Shown: piece by piece, positions 36,487 through 49,139 of the stretch
Numbering within the stretch: the first letter of the stretch is position 1
Layout: each line of letters opens with the position of its first letter
Assembly (NCBI GenBank): GCA_007844125.1
Contig: CM017569.1
Span: 8,336,995-8,400,994 of the forward strand
Direction: 5' to 3'
From: Sinonovacula constricta
Taxonomy: Eukaryota > Mollusca > Bivalvia > Cardiida > Solecurtidae
Length of the DNA stretch: 64,000 bases
Translations under genes and position numbers: made by a program
The notes under the pieces: generated by a model
Told to the model about the DNA's origin: nothing
Seen by the model: only the letters and a program-made list of their open reading frames with translations
The model's database searches: none

Positions 36487-39400
36487 CAGGCAGTCCAGTG
36501 TTCCTAGTTTTTCCTAGTTTTTCCTAGTTTTTTCTAGCTTTTTGAAATGGTTCCTACTTTTTCCTAGTTTTTTCAAAACGTTCCTAGTATTCCTACTTTT
36601 TAAGAAATAAGGGAGATATTTTTTTGATAGTGACAGAATTTAATTTTTAAGTGTGTTTTTTCTAAGATATTTTGCAGGATTCATACAGAAGCTGATATGT
36701 TGACATGTTCCCTAGCTGACAGTGCAGCCTGGTGTCACAAGCCTGCTAACCTATGACAACTGGTAAGCTTTAAACAAAAATAGTACATACAAAACCTATT
36801 GCTCTTTTCATAACCAAATGTTGTAAGGGAATGAATATTTATTAAAACAATACCATTTGAATGTTGTGTGCTAGATGTTGTATGTGTTATATATACAATG
36901 TATTACCCAATGATGCTTTGCTGAGGGGTGCAAGGTTGTTACCAAATACTTAGAAATATTGTAAGACATTAACCTAATGTATATCTCTTCTTTCTGAATC
37001 AGTAAAACAAATTTGTTAAGAAATATCTTTAGCTCTAAAAAGTCAGAAATTAAAAAATCACATTTTTATTTTATTTGTATAATTGTCAATTCCATTTTCC
37101 ATTAACAAGAAAAACAATATTGTTTCCTTTTTAGAAATTCTTTCTTAATTATTTTATATATGGTAACAACCTTTCGTTTTGCTTTGCTTTTATCAGTATT
37201 ATGGCTTCTAGCAAATGCTTGTAAAATGCTTGTAGCTGAAGCAGAGCTATCTATGGATTAGACTAACCACTCATTAGATCTATTTTGTTCATTAATCATT
37301 CTTCTAACACAATATTTTTTTGAAGAAGAATATCCTATATCGGTATCAATCTTTTCTCCAATAGCATCATGTATTGTTTGCAATACCAACATAATGTCAT
37401 TAATTGCCTTTAAGTCAAAGACTAGGGCCTCATTTCAAAATAGATCTATTGATGCATGCGTGTGGATGTTGCATGTTGGTGCATGGGATTCTCACTCTTT
37501 TCAGAAACCCTGTAGATGCAATAGATGTGTGTAACTAATATTAACCATGCCTAATGGAAAGACTCGATTTAACCCTGCTTGGTTTGACAAGCTTGACAAT
37601 AATGGCCACTGTCTGTCAGAATTGTGTAAAATAGACACTAGAAACTGCTTTGTAGTTTTTTGCTTTGTGTGTAGCAAAAGCATATCCTGTTCCAACTCTG
37701 GCCTTGCTCAATTAGTTGGTCATGCAGATAGTATGAAACACAGGCAGGCTATGAAAGTGTGCAAAGATAAGAGCCAACCACTGTTGTTTAAATCTTTAAC
37801 ACCTGGAACCAGTCAGCAAGGAGGTGGGGATCCTGAAAAAGAAATTGCATTTTTGAAACCATTAACAGTGTCTGATCAAATAACAAAAGCAGAAGCATTG
37901 TGGGCAATGCAGGTTGCCTCTTTTGGATACTCCTATAGGTCATGTGATGGTATTGGAGAACTGTTCAAACTGATGTTCCCTGGATCTTACGCTGACCAGT
38001 CCACAATGAGCAAATCAAAAATGTCATATTTGAGATCAGATGGGCTTCAAAGAATATACAAATGTCAAAATGCCCATTTACAATTCAGTTTGATGAAACA
38101 GGCAATGCCCAGGACAAGAAGCTATGTGATGTGCTAATTAGATTTTGGAACGAACAAAAGGGAGAAATTAGTACTATGTTTCTTAAAAGTCTAATGTTTG
38201 GCCATGCGAAAGGAGAAACAGTAAGTAATGCACTAATAGAAACCTTGTGTGAAAAAGACTATGAATTGCCCTTACAACAACTGGTGGCATTGGGGTGTGA
38301 TAGGCCAAATGTAAACAAAACGATATGGAAAAAAACATTGATAGCCACAAGAAATCATTAGGTTTGGCTGGGCTTACTCCCTTTGTACCATGTACTCTTC
38401 ATGTTGTACACAATTCATTCAGGAAAGGCCTTGATGCTTATGGAGAAGATGCTGAACAGCTGGCAGTGAACATTTTTCAATAGTTCAAGTCTCACATCAG
38501 CCAACGTGAGGACTATGGTTTGACATTTGAGGAGCTTGGCTTTGAAGAGGAAATGTTTGTCAGACATGTACAGTGTCGTTGGCTAACACTTGTTCAGCAC
38601 TTGAGAGACTGTTGAAGCATTGGGATGCAGTGTACCAGTATTTTGTCAAGGATCTGCCGAAGAGAAGCAAAGAACAAAACACAAGTGCGCAACTGAAGAA
38701 GAATACCAGGTACATGAGAATATGTCAGTTTCTGTCTGGAAAAGAGGACAAGGCCCAAGTCCAGTTCTTGGTGGGTGTGGGGCCACTGTTTGAGCCAGTT
38801 CTGAAACAATTTCAGAAGCAGAAACCCCTCATACATCTCCTCTACTCTGAGACTTCTGATCTGCTGAAAACTATCATGCTGAGATTTCTCAAGTATGATG
38901 TTGTTGGTGAGAAAAGTGGAAGGAAATTAGAAACAATTGATGTATATGACAGCAGGAACCTGATGAGTGTTGAAAGTGTGGAAATTGGAGGAGATACTCA
39001 AAAGACATTGTCAAACCTTGACACTGGAAAGCAGAAGATACAGAGGACCAAAATGCTAAAATTCTACCAGGCAGTTGCACATTTTCTGCAAACTAGGCTC
39101 CCACTGAAGGATGCTGTAGTACGATCTGTGCAGTGTCTCCACCCTGAAGTCAGAGATCAAGAAAGAGCCCAAAATCTGATGAGGGAGTTGTGCATGGTCT
39201 TGCCAAACATCAATGCTGCTGATATCTCCAAGATAACTGATGAATGGAAAATGTACAGATCGGAGGAAATTCCTGCTGATAAGATCTTCAAAGAAAACAA
39301 GTTGATAAGAATTGACCACTTTTGGAACTATGTTTTGAACATTAAGAATGCCAATGGTGACCCTAAATATCCCAGTCTCAAAGCAGTTGTTCTCACATGT

Positions 39401-40603
39401 CTGTGCCTGTCTCATGGAAATGCTGATGTGGAATGGAGCTTATCTGTAAGTAAGAAACTTATCACAGCAGAACAATCCCTTCTCACAGAAGAATCCATAA
39501 ATGGACTAAGAAGTACAAGAGATGCAGTGTCACTGTATAGGACAATTGCTGATGTTCCTGTCACAAAGGACTTGCTTAGCAGTGTCAGGAATGCTCATAA
39601 GAAATACCAAGAAAGAATGGAAGCTCAAAAGAGAGAGTTCTCCTGCTTGACAATCAATGGAAAGAAGAGGCCCTGCAAAAAGAAATGGAAGTCAAAGCTT
39701 GTGAGGAGAACAAAGAAAAGAAGAGAAAACTTGATGATAAGGAGCGGCACGTGAAGAAAAGTGAAATTGAGCTGAAGGCTGACATGGAAAGGGCCAATCA
39801 GATATTTGACGAAGCAAACAAGAGACTCTTGGCAGCAATAAAAGACAAAGACTTCAAAGAGTTGAGCATTGCACAAGGTCTTCTTGATATTGCAAAAACA
39901 CATCTTGAAAAAATCACTGTTGCGATGAACAAATGTGTGGATGAGAAGGAATGACATTGGAAAGAAACTGGATAAGAATGATTGATGCATTTATGAAGAG
40001 GAAGTAAAAGGATGTATTTGTGTCAGCTTTAATTGGTAAAATGGAGAATTGCTATGTAGCTTGCTTTGACTTTTCTCCCTACAGTAGATAGACCCTGCAT
40101 ATATTTGTTTAGACTACCTGATGTATATTGCTTTGCATGTTGCTCTCATACTCACAATACTGTGTTGTTATCTCAAATGGCATTGTTTTAACAGGTGTGT
40201 TTCATTGCATATTTCATACCGGTGTTATATTGTTTCATAATATAAAACTATTAATATTCTGTAGTTACCCCATGTATATGAATGTTTAACATTATATTAA
40301 CACATAACAACTGTTTGTTTAATATGTTTATTGCTTTTTAATAAATAAAAAAACATTTCAGATTGCTGTATGACACTGAGCTGAGCACCTGTCAAAGCTA
40401 AGAACTGGTCAGCAAATCAGCTTCTGTGTCTGAATATTGTGGTAATGCTTTAAAGACTGAATAAAGAAGGTAGTTATAGAACTTTTTTTATTCCTAGTAT
40501 TTTGCAATAATTCCTACTTTTTTCCTACTTTTTTCCTAGTTTTCCGTGGTGACAGTTCCTAGTTTGTTCCTAGTTTTTTTAAAATGACCTGCTGGACAGC
40601 CTG
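36487..40603 (+). mobile_element. 4.1-kb hAT-type DNA transposon carrying a broken transposase
   Basis: Ends CAGGCAGTCCAG (36487-36498) and CTGGACAGCCTG (40592-40603) form 12-bp inverted repeats with one mismatch. They are flanked by TTTATA (36481-36486) and TCTATA (40604-40609), a 6-bp duplication with one change. Both subterminal zones are filled with the iterated motif TTCCTAGTTTTT/TTCCTACTTTTT in the same direct orientation (36500-36600 and 40490-40580), likely transposase-binding repeats. A single transposase gene (37547-39954) fills the middle. Confidence 0.75.
37547..39954 (+). pseudogene. hAT-superfamily transposase, disrupted by frameshifts
   Basis: Pieces in order: 37547-about 38060 (BED-like finger FCFVCSKS...VGHADSMKH); 38062-38340 (FDETGNAQDKKLCDVL and LVALGCDRPNVNKT, resembling the catalytic Asp regions of this family); 38340-38600 (GLAGLTPFVPCTLHVVHNSF, an in-frame TAG at 38481, CRWLTL); 38600-39680 (ALERLLKHWDAVYQYF, then the C-terminal dimerisation zone YPSLKAVVLTCLCLSHGNAD, VEWSLSVSKKL); and 39685-39954, a Lys/Glu-rich coiled-coil tail. 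Frame changes near 38060, 38340, 38600 and 39680 and one stop break it. The remaining 393-codon frame shows the decay is fairly recent. Inactive as it stands. Confidence 0.75.
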
Positions 40604-40609
40604 TCTATA

Positions 40610-42344
40610 CAACAGTTGTTAGATTTGAAGTGTTTAAGATAAAGAACAGTGAGCCATTTCTTTAGACCATGCACAAGTAAGTCACAGACAGAGTAGTTTA
40701 AGATATACACTCAACATATTTTCTAACAGTTCACTTTTTGTCTTCTCAATTTTGGCCAGAATATAAGACCCCTGCATGAGAGAGAATAGATACATTGACA
40801 CCTTAGTTCAAAAGATTGCATACCAGGCTTCTCTGGCTGTTGGAGCATATTAGCTGTGCTTCTTTGCTCATAAAAGAAGCAAGAGACAGCAAAGAATGAT
40901 CTGACAGTTACATGTATTTGGTTCGACATAGCAAATGGTACAAATGAGTATGGTAAACTTCCTGCAACAACTTACGGTTACAGTACTGTGCCATTTCCCT
41001 GTACCAGACCATGTTAGGGTACATGTCTAGAACTATTACAACAACATCAGCTGGGGCTTAGCTACAGGAGAGATAATGACAGCTAATAATGATTGACAAA
41101 GCCTTCAGAATGATATCTTCATAGGCTGCACCATCTCTGTTATTCGTTTTGTCATGAACTTGATCCTTAATACAGCAAAGCAACAGACCAATAGACATCC
41201 AAAGGAATTTGCTTCCATGCTGCTAACACAGTTTTTATGAATGACATAACCTCCACATAAAGTCAGAACCATGCTTGGTTGGATCTCCATGTATTTGATG
41301 ACCTGGTGACATGAGATAGAGTTTCAAATAAGTCAAATAGCCGCATCATAAGGAGAGGAATGGTCACAACTGCACTGTCTATACAGCAGGGGAATATAAC
41401 GCCACTGTCAGATTAAATGCATTTGCAAGTGGTTTGATTCAATCTTAAATGACATGTCAAACATTAATCTACACACAGGTAGAAATGGCCTACATGCCAT
41501 TTGCAAAACAGACCTCTCAGGAAAGTGCAAGACATTGCTATATTAACATGGGCTTTACCATATTTGATTTGGCCAATGACGGTATACATGATGTCACACT
41601 ATATCAGGGGAGGATCTCAAAAGAACTATTAACAAAAGCTTAGAAGGCTGGATAGGAGTTTCACAGAGCTTCACTAGTTGCAGATTTTATGGACACATCA
41701 TGCAATTACAACTACCCCTGTCATCACTGACAGAGAAATTAAAGGTTGCAGACAGCACAGAGATCATTTTGTGGAAAGTGAGAGCTAAACAGCGTGTCAT
41801 GATCTTACTCACCATTCCATAGGAGAAAAGATATGACATCGAAATGAGACCAAGAAGCTTATCAACAGAGACCTCTAGACATTCTGCACAAGCAGGGAGG
41901 AAAGACCTGACTTTACCCGTAATGAAGCTGGTTTCTGTGGGTTCCTCATCAACGTGCATGGAGGACGTTCATCACCATTGGCATTGCTTAAAAGAAGATT
42001 TTTTTTCAGCTTATCACTTTAGACAGGCAGCTGAGAGATCGAGCTCTGGAGCAATAGAAAACACGATAGCTGGAGGCCTTTTACTGAGGGGTGAGTACAA
42101 TCACCTCTACTGGTGTGCCATCCATGCGAGGGGAGGGTCCAGGAATATAAAGATTGAAACCTTCTGGTCAGACCTAATAATACTAATTGAGCTTATGCGA
42201 AACTGACATACTTTGCCATCATTCTAGACAATGAATGGCCCTAAACCCAAAGGTTACTGCGGAGGTCAACTACCAATGATGGCGAGAGGTCACCAACCTT
42301 TTGTTTTGAAAATCGGTTAGCATTTCACCTTGGAGAAGAGATGT
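40610..42344. other. No gene recognised
   Basis: Between the hAT element and the LINE insertion. Short open frames on both strands (e.g. 41449-41643, 41844-42206) carry no recognisable domains. No tandem array was seen. Confidence 0.4.
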
Positions 42345-42357
42345 TTGACCTACTTTA
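42345..42357. repeat. Target-site duplication of LINE copy 1 (3' side of element)
   Basis: TTGACCTACTTTA, repeated exactly at 48013-48025. The perfect 13-bp match defines both ends of the retrotransposon. Confidence 0.88.
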
Positions 42358-42689
42358 TTTTATTTATTTATTTATTTATTTGGGTTTTACGGCACACCGA
42401 CACTTAACAGGTCATACGGCGCCGAATACAAAGTTAAATGTGAATAGAGCGTAATCAGGTTAAAACCAAACTACACATGTAAAATATAGAAAAATATAAA
42501 AACTATCAAGGTAAAAAAATAAATTATAATTGAAAACAGGTCAACACATAAAACGGGTTAAAAGTAGGACGATTGGTAAATAACCAGTTTAAAAGTTAAT
42601 AAATTTTTAAGAATACTAATCTCGTTCAAGAAGCAAACAAGTTTAGAATCCGACACTGTCCTAAATAGTTCGTACATGTTATGGACATT

Positions 42690-45600
42690 AAAATACTTCG
42701 ACCGTATGTGGTCTGTGTCGATACACTGTAATAAGATATGGCTGACTGTCAGTGGTTCCTGTCAAGAAACACATACAGGTTGAACTTATCTTTTTAAAAG
42801 ATATGAAGGAGTTAACCTGGTATGTCCAATGCGACAGCGGGTAAGAGCTACGTCTTCTTGTCGACTTTCTCTGCAAGCAGAGACATTGGCACCGACGTTA
42901 GGTTTAATTACCTGTAATTTGTTACAAACAATACTGTCCCAACTTGTTTGCCACTCGGTTAAAATATGTCGGTAAATAAGTGGTTTAAAATCAGTGTGTG
43001 GGATACAAAGATCTGTCTCAGTGAGGGCTGAGGCAGATTTTGCGTCCCTGTCAGCATCTTCATTTCCTCGGATGCCTACATGACTAGGAAGCCAACAGAA
43101 GGAGATTTCGTTAGTGTCGAATAAATTTTGAAGTTTGATCTGAACAGTGCGAACATGTGGATTTGAATAATTCAGTGAATTTATGCTTTGCAATACAGTT
43201 AATGAGTCTGAAAATATAATATATTTTTCACCGTAATGTTCTGAAATGAAATCAAGGCTTAGATTTATAGCCTGGATTTCAGTGGTGAAGATAGACGAGT
43301 TGTTAGGAAGTCTTTGTTTAATGCAGTTGCTATTACTTACGGAAGCACAGCCAACATGAGTGTCTTTGAACCATCAGTATATATATATGAAGGTGATCAG
43401 AGTACTTGTCAAGGAGTTCGAGAAATTCAGATCGTAAAATCAAAGGATCTGTGTTCGACTTTTTATTTTTACAGAGTTCTAAATTCACATAAGGAGAACG
43501 GAGTTGCCATGGTGGATGTTCAATTGTGGGGTTTTCGGAAATGTTTTCGAGTTTTATACCTGATGTGTTTATGCTATCTTTAAGCCTTAAACCAAGAGGT
43601 CTGAGGGCTTTAGGTGATCGATCATAAAGCTCCTCATGTTTAGGGTTGAAAACACAATTAAACGTTGTGTTATCGGGGTTAGACGCTAGTTTAATTATGT
43701 ACTGCAAAAAAAAGTTTCACGCGACGCAAGAATAATGATGGTTAATTGGCTTCAACGTAAAGGCTCTGCACTGGTGAGGTCCTGAACGCTCCTAGAGCTA
43801 GACGAAGTCCCTGGTTGTGAACGACGTCCAGCATCTGGAGATAGGACCTCCTGGCAGAACCATAGACTATGCTTCCGTATCTAATTTAGACCGAATTAGG
43901 GAACGGTACAGAAGTAACAATGTTTTCCTATCGGCTCCCCAGTTTGTATGGGATAAATATTTAAGCAAGTTAAGAGCATTGAGACATTTCTTCTTGATGT
44001 AATTGATATGTAGAAGAAAAGTCAGTTTCCTGTCAAAAATGACTCCAAGAAACTTAGTTTCCTGTACGACGGGAATGAGAACGTTATTTAAAAACAATTC
44101 GGGGTCAACATGAAGACCACGTTTCTGACAGAAATGTATAGTTGGGTTTGGTTGGAGAAAATTTAAAACCGTTGGTGTTGCTCCATTTTTGCAACTTATT
44201 AAGACATTGTTGTAATTGTCTTTCAATTGTGCTCATATTTTTAGAGCGGTAACAAATAACGAAATCGTGAACAGTCAACCCCTTTATGAAGGGTTTTTAC
44301 ATTATTATTTATTTTTATGTTAAAAAGGGTAACAGATAGAATACTAACCTGGGGGACACCCTGTTCCTGTTTATGAACAGATGACAGGGTGGACCCAATC
44401 TTGACCTGAAAATTTCTGTCAGAAAGGAAGCTGTCAATAAGAATTGGTAAACGACCCCTGAGACCAAGGTCACCTAAATCTTTTAAAATCCCATGTTTCC
44501 AAGCCGTGTCATAAGCCTTTTCAAGATCGAAAAATACAGCTACAAGGTGTTCCTTCTTGATGACGGCATCACGAATGAGTGTTTCTAAACGAACAAGATG
44601 ATCGACTGCGCTACGTTGGTGTCTGAATCTACTTTGATATTCTAAAGTTAAGTTGTTGGCTTCAAGATACCAGACAAGTCTATTATTGATAATTCTATTA
44701 GTTCTTAGGTTTTACAAATACAGCTCGTCAAAGCAATAGGTCTATAGCTTTGAGGATCTGTCGGGTCCTTACCTTGTTTATGAAGTGGAATAATGAAGGC
44801 ATTTTTCCAAGAATCGGGAACTTTACCGGATATCCAAATTTCATTAAATATTGACAGAAGTATGTTTAGAGATCGAATTGGTAAATGTTTTAAGAATTGA
44901 TACGGTATGTCGTCTGGACCAGCAGCGGTATCATGCGATTTATTAAGAGCATCCTTAAGCTCTTTCAAGGAAAAGGATTGATTGTAGGTTTCGTTATTAT
45001 TAGATTTAAAATTAACCTTTTCCCTTTCAGCAGAGTGTTTAAAGGTTTGAAATTGAGACGTGTAGTTGGCCGATGACGAATCTTTGGCAAAATTTTCAGC
45101 CAGTGTGTTCGAAATGTTTTGTTTATCTGTTATTACGGTGCGATTTGTTTTAAGGTAGTTAACAGTTGAATATAATAGTTTACCGCTAATCTTTTTAATA
45201 GCAGACCAAACGTTTTTGATGGAAGTCTTGCCATTTATTTTTGAAACATATTTTTGCCAAGATGATCGTTTGTCATGTTTAATAGTCCGGCGACTTTGAG
45301 CCCGTTCTTTTTTAAGGTTATTAAGATTTGTATCGGTAGGTCGAACATTAAATTGCTTCCCATGCCGCCCTACGTTTACGATTCGATTTTTTACACTCTT
45401 CATTAAACCAAGGCTTATTATGTTTTGATTTAGTCGAGGTATACACCTTTCTGCAAAAGTGTTTGAAAATGCGACAATTTTGTCATCTACATTTTCTATT
45501 AAAGTTGCGACAAGTTCTGCAGAACATAGTGCTGAGAACAGGTCCCAGTTTGCTCTGTCCAATTTCCGAGCGAGAATTATCGTCGCCTATTGGCGAAGTA

Positions 45601-46267
45601 CAGTTTGTAAGGATTATAGGAAAGTGATCACTTCCACAAAGGTCATCAGTGTACATCCCTAAGTGTAATCTAAATATGCAGAGGGGTGACACAATGTTAG
45701 GTCTAACGATGAATAATGTCCAGTTGCGGGGTGCAAGTATGTTGGCTTTTTATTATTAAACAGACAAATGTCAGTTATGGGCAATAAAGTTTTCTATCGT
45801 CTTGCCCATATTATTAAAGTCACAACATCCCCATAGCGGGTTATGACCATTGTAGTCTCCAACGAAGTATAGATGGAGTAGGCAACTGGTTAATAAGATT
45901 ATCTAAATCATCTTTAGATACATTTGAATTCGGTGGAAGATAGACAGAGCAAATAGTTACAACTTTATGTAGGGTTTACACGAATAGCAACAGCTTGTAT
46001 GTTTGTGTCAAGTTCGACTTGAGAGTGTGGCAATTTGGAGTTGACAATTATTGTCCATCCTCCAGATGCCCTCTCGCAAGCTGTATGTATATGATGATAA
46101 CAAGTATAACCCTTAAAATTGAATTTATCAGAGTCTTTAAGAAAGATTTCCTGAAGACAAAGCACAGCAGGATTTAGTGTAGATAATAGTATGAGTATTT
46201 CATTGTAACTGGCCATAAGACCTCGACAGTTCCACTGAATGATTCTATTATTCATGGGATTATTCAA
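42690..46267 (-). pseudogene. LINE ORF2: endonuclease - reverse transcriptase - RNase H, frameshifted
   Basis: The endonuclease starts at 46267 with IIQWNCRGLMAS and LCLQE; the SDHFPI motif lies near 45630. The reverse transcriptase spans about 45000-43800, with SYRPIALTS, AVFFDLEKAYDTAW and FLGVIFDRKL. The YxDD catalytic box near 44260 is disrupted: the frame shifts there and the Asp pair is not readable in a single frame. RNase H lies at about 43300-42800 (IIFSDSLTVLQSI, FCWLPSHVGIRGNEDADRDA). The end has a C-x2-C / H / C pattern around 42780-42700. Frame changes near 45960, 45690, 45560, 44700 and 44260 make it inactive. ORF2 begins 16 nt after ORF1 ends. Confidence 0.85.
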
Positions 46268-46282
46268 CTTAATTCTTGTAGA

Positions 46283-47430
46283 CTATGTTTTAGGTGCTTT
46301 TACAGGTGACCTTGGTGGTTTTTTAGTGTCCGATGGAGACTCCATTAGACACTCGAATTTGTTTTGATGGGTGTTTATCACCCGAGTGTTTGGAGCAGTG
46401 GGAGGACTTTGTCCTCTCCTCTGCCCCGAAAGACCAGGTGTCTCCTTAGAGGAGACCTGGTCCTTGACTGCAGGCTTGTTTTGTGCCTTTGCGTTATTCC
46501 TCACAGAATGACTTGAAGAGGAGGTGTTTTTGGATTGAGGGAGAAGTCTGAGTTTCAGAAGATTCCGATACCTTGTATTTAAAAGGGGATGTTGATTTTG
46601 TCTGCAGTTTGGTCGCCAGTCGGGACCTCATACTAGGTGAAATTGTCCTTGTGTTCTGAGATGCTTTTTTTTATTGCTGAGGCATATATTGCGCCTCTAG
46701 CAGGAGTTGCCTTGTCTTTTGCCAACTTCCTGGCTTCTTGAAAGGAGATGTTATTTGTGTACTTTATATTTTTAGTACTTCCTTTTCCAGTTTCCAGGCA
46801 GAGCAATCCCTGGATTTGGTCTCATGTGGTCCAGAACAATTAACACATTTAAGTGGGTTGAGACATACGTCTTCCTTGTGCTGGGCGGACACTTCACCGC
46901 AACCTGGGCAATGGTCGTCGTCCTTGCACTGGGACTCGTGGTGGCCAAACTCCTGACAATGAAAACACCTAAGTGGATTTGGAATGTACACCTGCACTTT
47001 CACATTAAGGTAACCGACCTAATAGAAGTAGGGAGTGATGGGTTGGCGAAGTTAAAACAAAAGTGTTTGTCGGAACTCGCCGGCCGTCTCTCAATAATGA
47101 TATCCTGCGGACACCACGCACCTCCTGTGACGTGAGTTCCCCGAGGATATCCTCCTCAGAGACACCAGCAAGGTCAGGGCATCGAATGACTCCTTTTGAC
47201 GAGTTCAGAGAAGAGTGGGGGTAGGTTTTTACTTTTAAGGAACAGAAGTCAGTTAGTTTAAGTAGTTTATCGGAGTAGGTTTTGCGATCTGTTTCGATTA
47301 GTAAGCAGTCGTTTTTTAGTTTTTTGACTGATACTACACTGCCAATAAGACCTTTGATGGATTTTTCTATGACAAAAGGGGATACTTTAGTTATCGGCTT
47401 TTTCTCGGTCGATTTCGTTCCATGAGAGTT
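46283..47430 (-). pseudogene. LINE ORF1: gag-like nucleocapsid protein, frameshifted
   Basis: The N-terminal part (about 47420-47030) reads PITKVSPFVIEKSIKGLIG, FCSLKVKTYPHSSLN and GVIRCPDLAGVSEEDILGEL, an RRM-like region seen in gag-type ORF1 proteins. A frameshift near 47030 leads to VQVYIPNPLRCFHCQEFGHH and two or three zinc knuckles (C-x2-C-x4-H-x4-C type; CVNCSGPHETKSRDC). A Pro/Ser-rich basic tail ends at 46283. The same protein, more decayed, is present in the copy at 61.4-64 kb. The true start codon cannot be fixed. Confidence 0.78.
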
Positions 47431-48012
47431 TAATATAATAACTCAGCATCCTGGCTCACCACCGACCGCGGAGCCCAACAAGGGGGCGTCTTTTGGGAGT
47501 GGATCTCCGACCTCCCAACGCCAGTGATACCAGGATGCGATACTCTGACATAAAATACACAATAAAGCATACAAAATGCTAGATTGATCAGTTAAGGGGT
47601 TGTCGACCGGCAGCTGGGATATAGTTAATAGGGGAAAACATAAGAGAATGAGTTTACGGAACACGGTATATTTGAGGAAGAAAAAGAAGAAAAGGAGTGG
47701 AAAGTCGGTGGCAAGAAAGTGGGACGAAAGGGAGTAAAAGATAACCCAGCACCGGCCGAGAGGTAAGCCGATTTGGGATACAGTACCAGCACCCTGCCCG
47801 TCTACCCCACAACTTAGGGCCAAAGTAGTGTGTTGGTAAATGTCGACTTATGCGCTAATATCCTGACAAAGGACCTCAACCACCAGGATCCCCTCGTCGT
47901 AGAGATACAGGGTCGCAACCCACGGTAAACAGGTGGGCTACCTTTGGAGGGTTCCTACCCCGCTACAGGTAGCGGCAGCCGGAGAATTCTAAGGCCCCTA
48001 CCAGCAGGGTCG

Positions 48013-48025
48013 TTGACCTACTTTA
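48013..48025. repeat. Target-site duplication of LINE copy 1 (5' side of element)
   Basis: TTGACCTACTTTA, identical to 42345-42357. Confidence 0.88.
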
Positions 48026-48815
48026 AAATGGGACTGGTAAAATCCATGTCACATAATAAAGGACATTCACAGAGACTGGAGCATACAACAGCAATAGCAT
48101 ACAAATATGTTGCATCAATTATGCATCAGTATGAGGCTACAACTGCTTTTTTGGATGAGCAGACATGTTCTTGACATATTTTGATTTTGTTATTTTTAGT
48201 TTTAGAGTTTATTAATTATTAATTATATTACACAGTGCTCGTAGAATATGATGAACATAAGATAAAAAGTATACACTTGATTGTAGATCATTTTACTATT
48301 TGTGTTAGATGACTGATTAGAAATTATGGTGAGTTCTAGCCTAAAAGTAATATAAACAGCAGTTTCGCAAACTTGCCTCAGGCAGTACTACACCTTTTGT
48401 TGACTTACTCATTGACACCCAGCATATAACTAAAGTACAGTAAAAACTCCAAAATCTGGCTTTAATTGGGACAGCCAAAAATGTCCGGATTGTAGAAGAT
48501 TCTGGATTGTAGAACATTGTTACTTTTGATATATTGTGATCCTATTAATCATGTTTATACTTGGTATCGCTACGTTATACAACTACGATTATTAATCTTT
48601 TTGACAAGTCAGTTTGAAAATATACTAAGTGAATTAAACATGGCAAACATGGTTGTTTAAGATGTACATTTGACTTACAAATTTGATCCAATTTTCCATT
48701 TTTTTAATTCACTTCATATGTCTCTAGTTATAATGTGCTAGCAATCAACACTCGGATTACACGACGGATTACAGAGTGCAATTAAAACAGGGCACACACT
48801 AAAGGTCATAGAAAT

Positions 48816-49139
48816 TCAACCGGATTGTTTACATAAGAAAAAAAGAAAAATAAGGACCGAAAAGCAAAGGGTTCCGGTATGTAGAACATTCGATAAACAG
48901 CGTCTACTGTAGCTGGACACTGGATCAATATTGAGCAAAGAACCTGAGTGACGCTTCCACATCAATTGGACATGCCTGGTAGTGACATCTTTGATATACA
49001 TAGTCAGGATTGGCAATATCTTCCAAATGTCAGCCAAAGAGTTTCTGGTAATTCCATGAAAAGCGCTCTTCAGTTTGACAAAGGAGAAATAAAGCGGCTT
49101 GTTAGCGGGGATGTACTTCTTCAGCAGCTTGATGCACAA
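48816..49139 (-). pseudogene. Possible LINE reverse-transcriptase fragment
   Basis: The minus-strand frame contains NKPLYFSFVKLKSAFHGITR, then NSLADIWKI. It resembles the 'KPLYxxFVDxxKAFDxxxRxxLW' block of LINE reverse transcriptases, but the catalytic Asp is replaced (KLKSAFH for DLKSAFD). About 1.4 kb upstream on the same strand, near 50520, a WNVKNIGS-like stretch recalls the start of a LINE endonuclease domain. Both may be parts of one old minus-strand LINE cut by the SINE at 49701. Weak evidence. Confidence 0.3.

Larger units (their letters stand above)
42358..48012 (-). mobile_element. Full-length non-LTR retrotransposon with RNase H (I/Nimb-like group), minus strand
   Basis: A 5655-bp element flanked by a perfect 13-bp duplication. 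Its 5' end (48012, reading CGACCCTGCTGGTAGGGGCC on the minus strand) coincides with the start of the second copy at 61394, so it is not 5'-truncated. The 3' end carries a (TAAA)n tail (42358-42380). Order on the minus strand: GC-rich 5' UTR (48012-about 47430), ORF1 gag-like protein with CCHC knuckles, then ORF2 with apurinic-type endonuclease, reverse transcriptase, RNase H and a C-terminal Cys/His motif. A separate ORF1 and an RNase H domain suggest the I/Nimb/Ingi side of the LINE tree; the exact clade is inference. Both ORFs are broken. Confidence 0.88.

Noticed and set aside
43314..43583. Plus-strand frames within 42.4-48.0 kb
   Set aside because: Antisense shadows of the minus-strand LINE ORFs.
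47443..47823. 126-codon minus-strand frame starting MALSCGVDG
   Set aside because: It lies in the LINE 5' UTR. The second copy preserves the first residues at 61585 but then diverges completely, so no coding constraint is evident.
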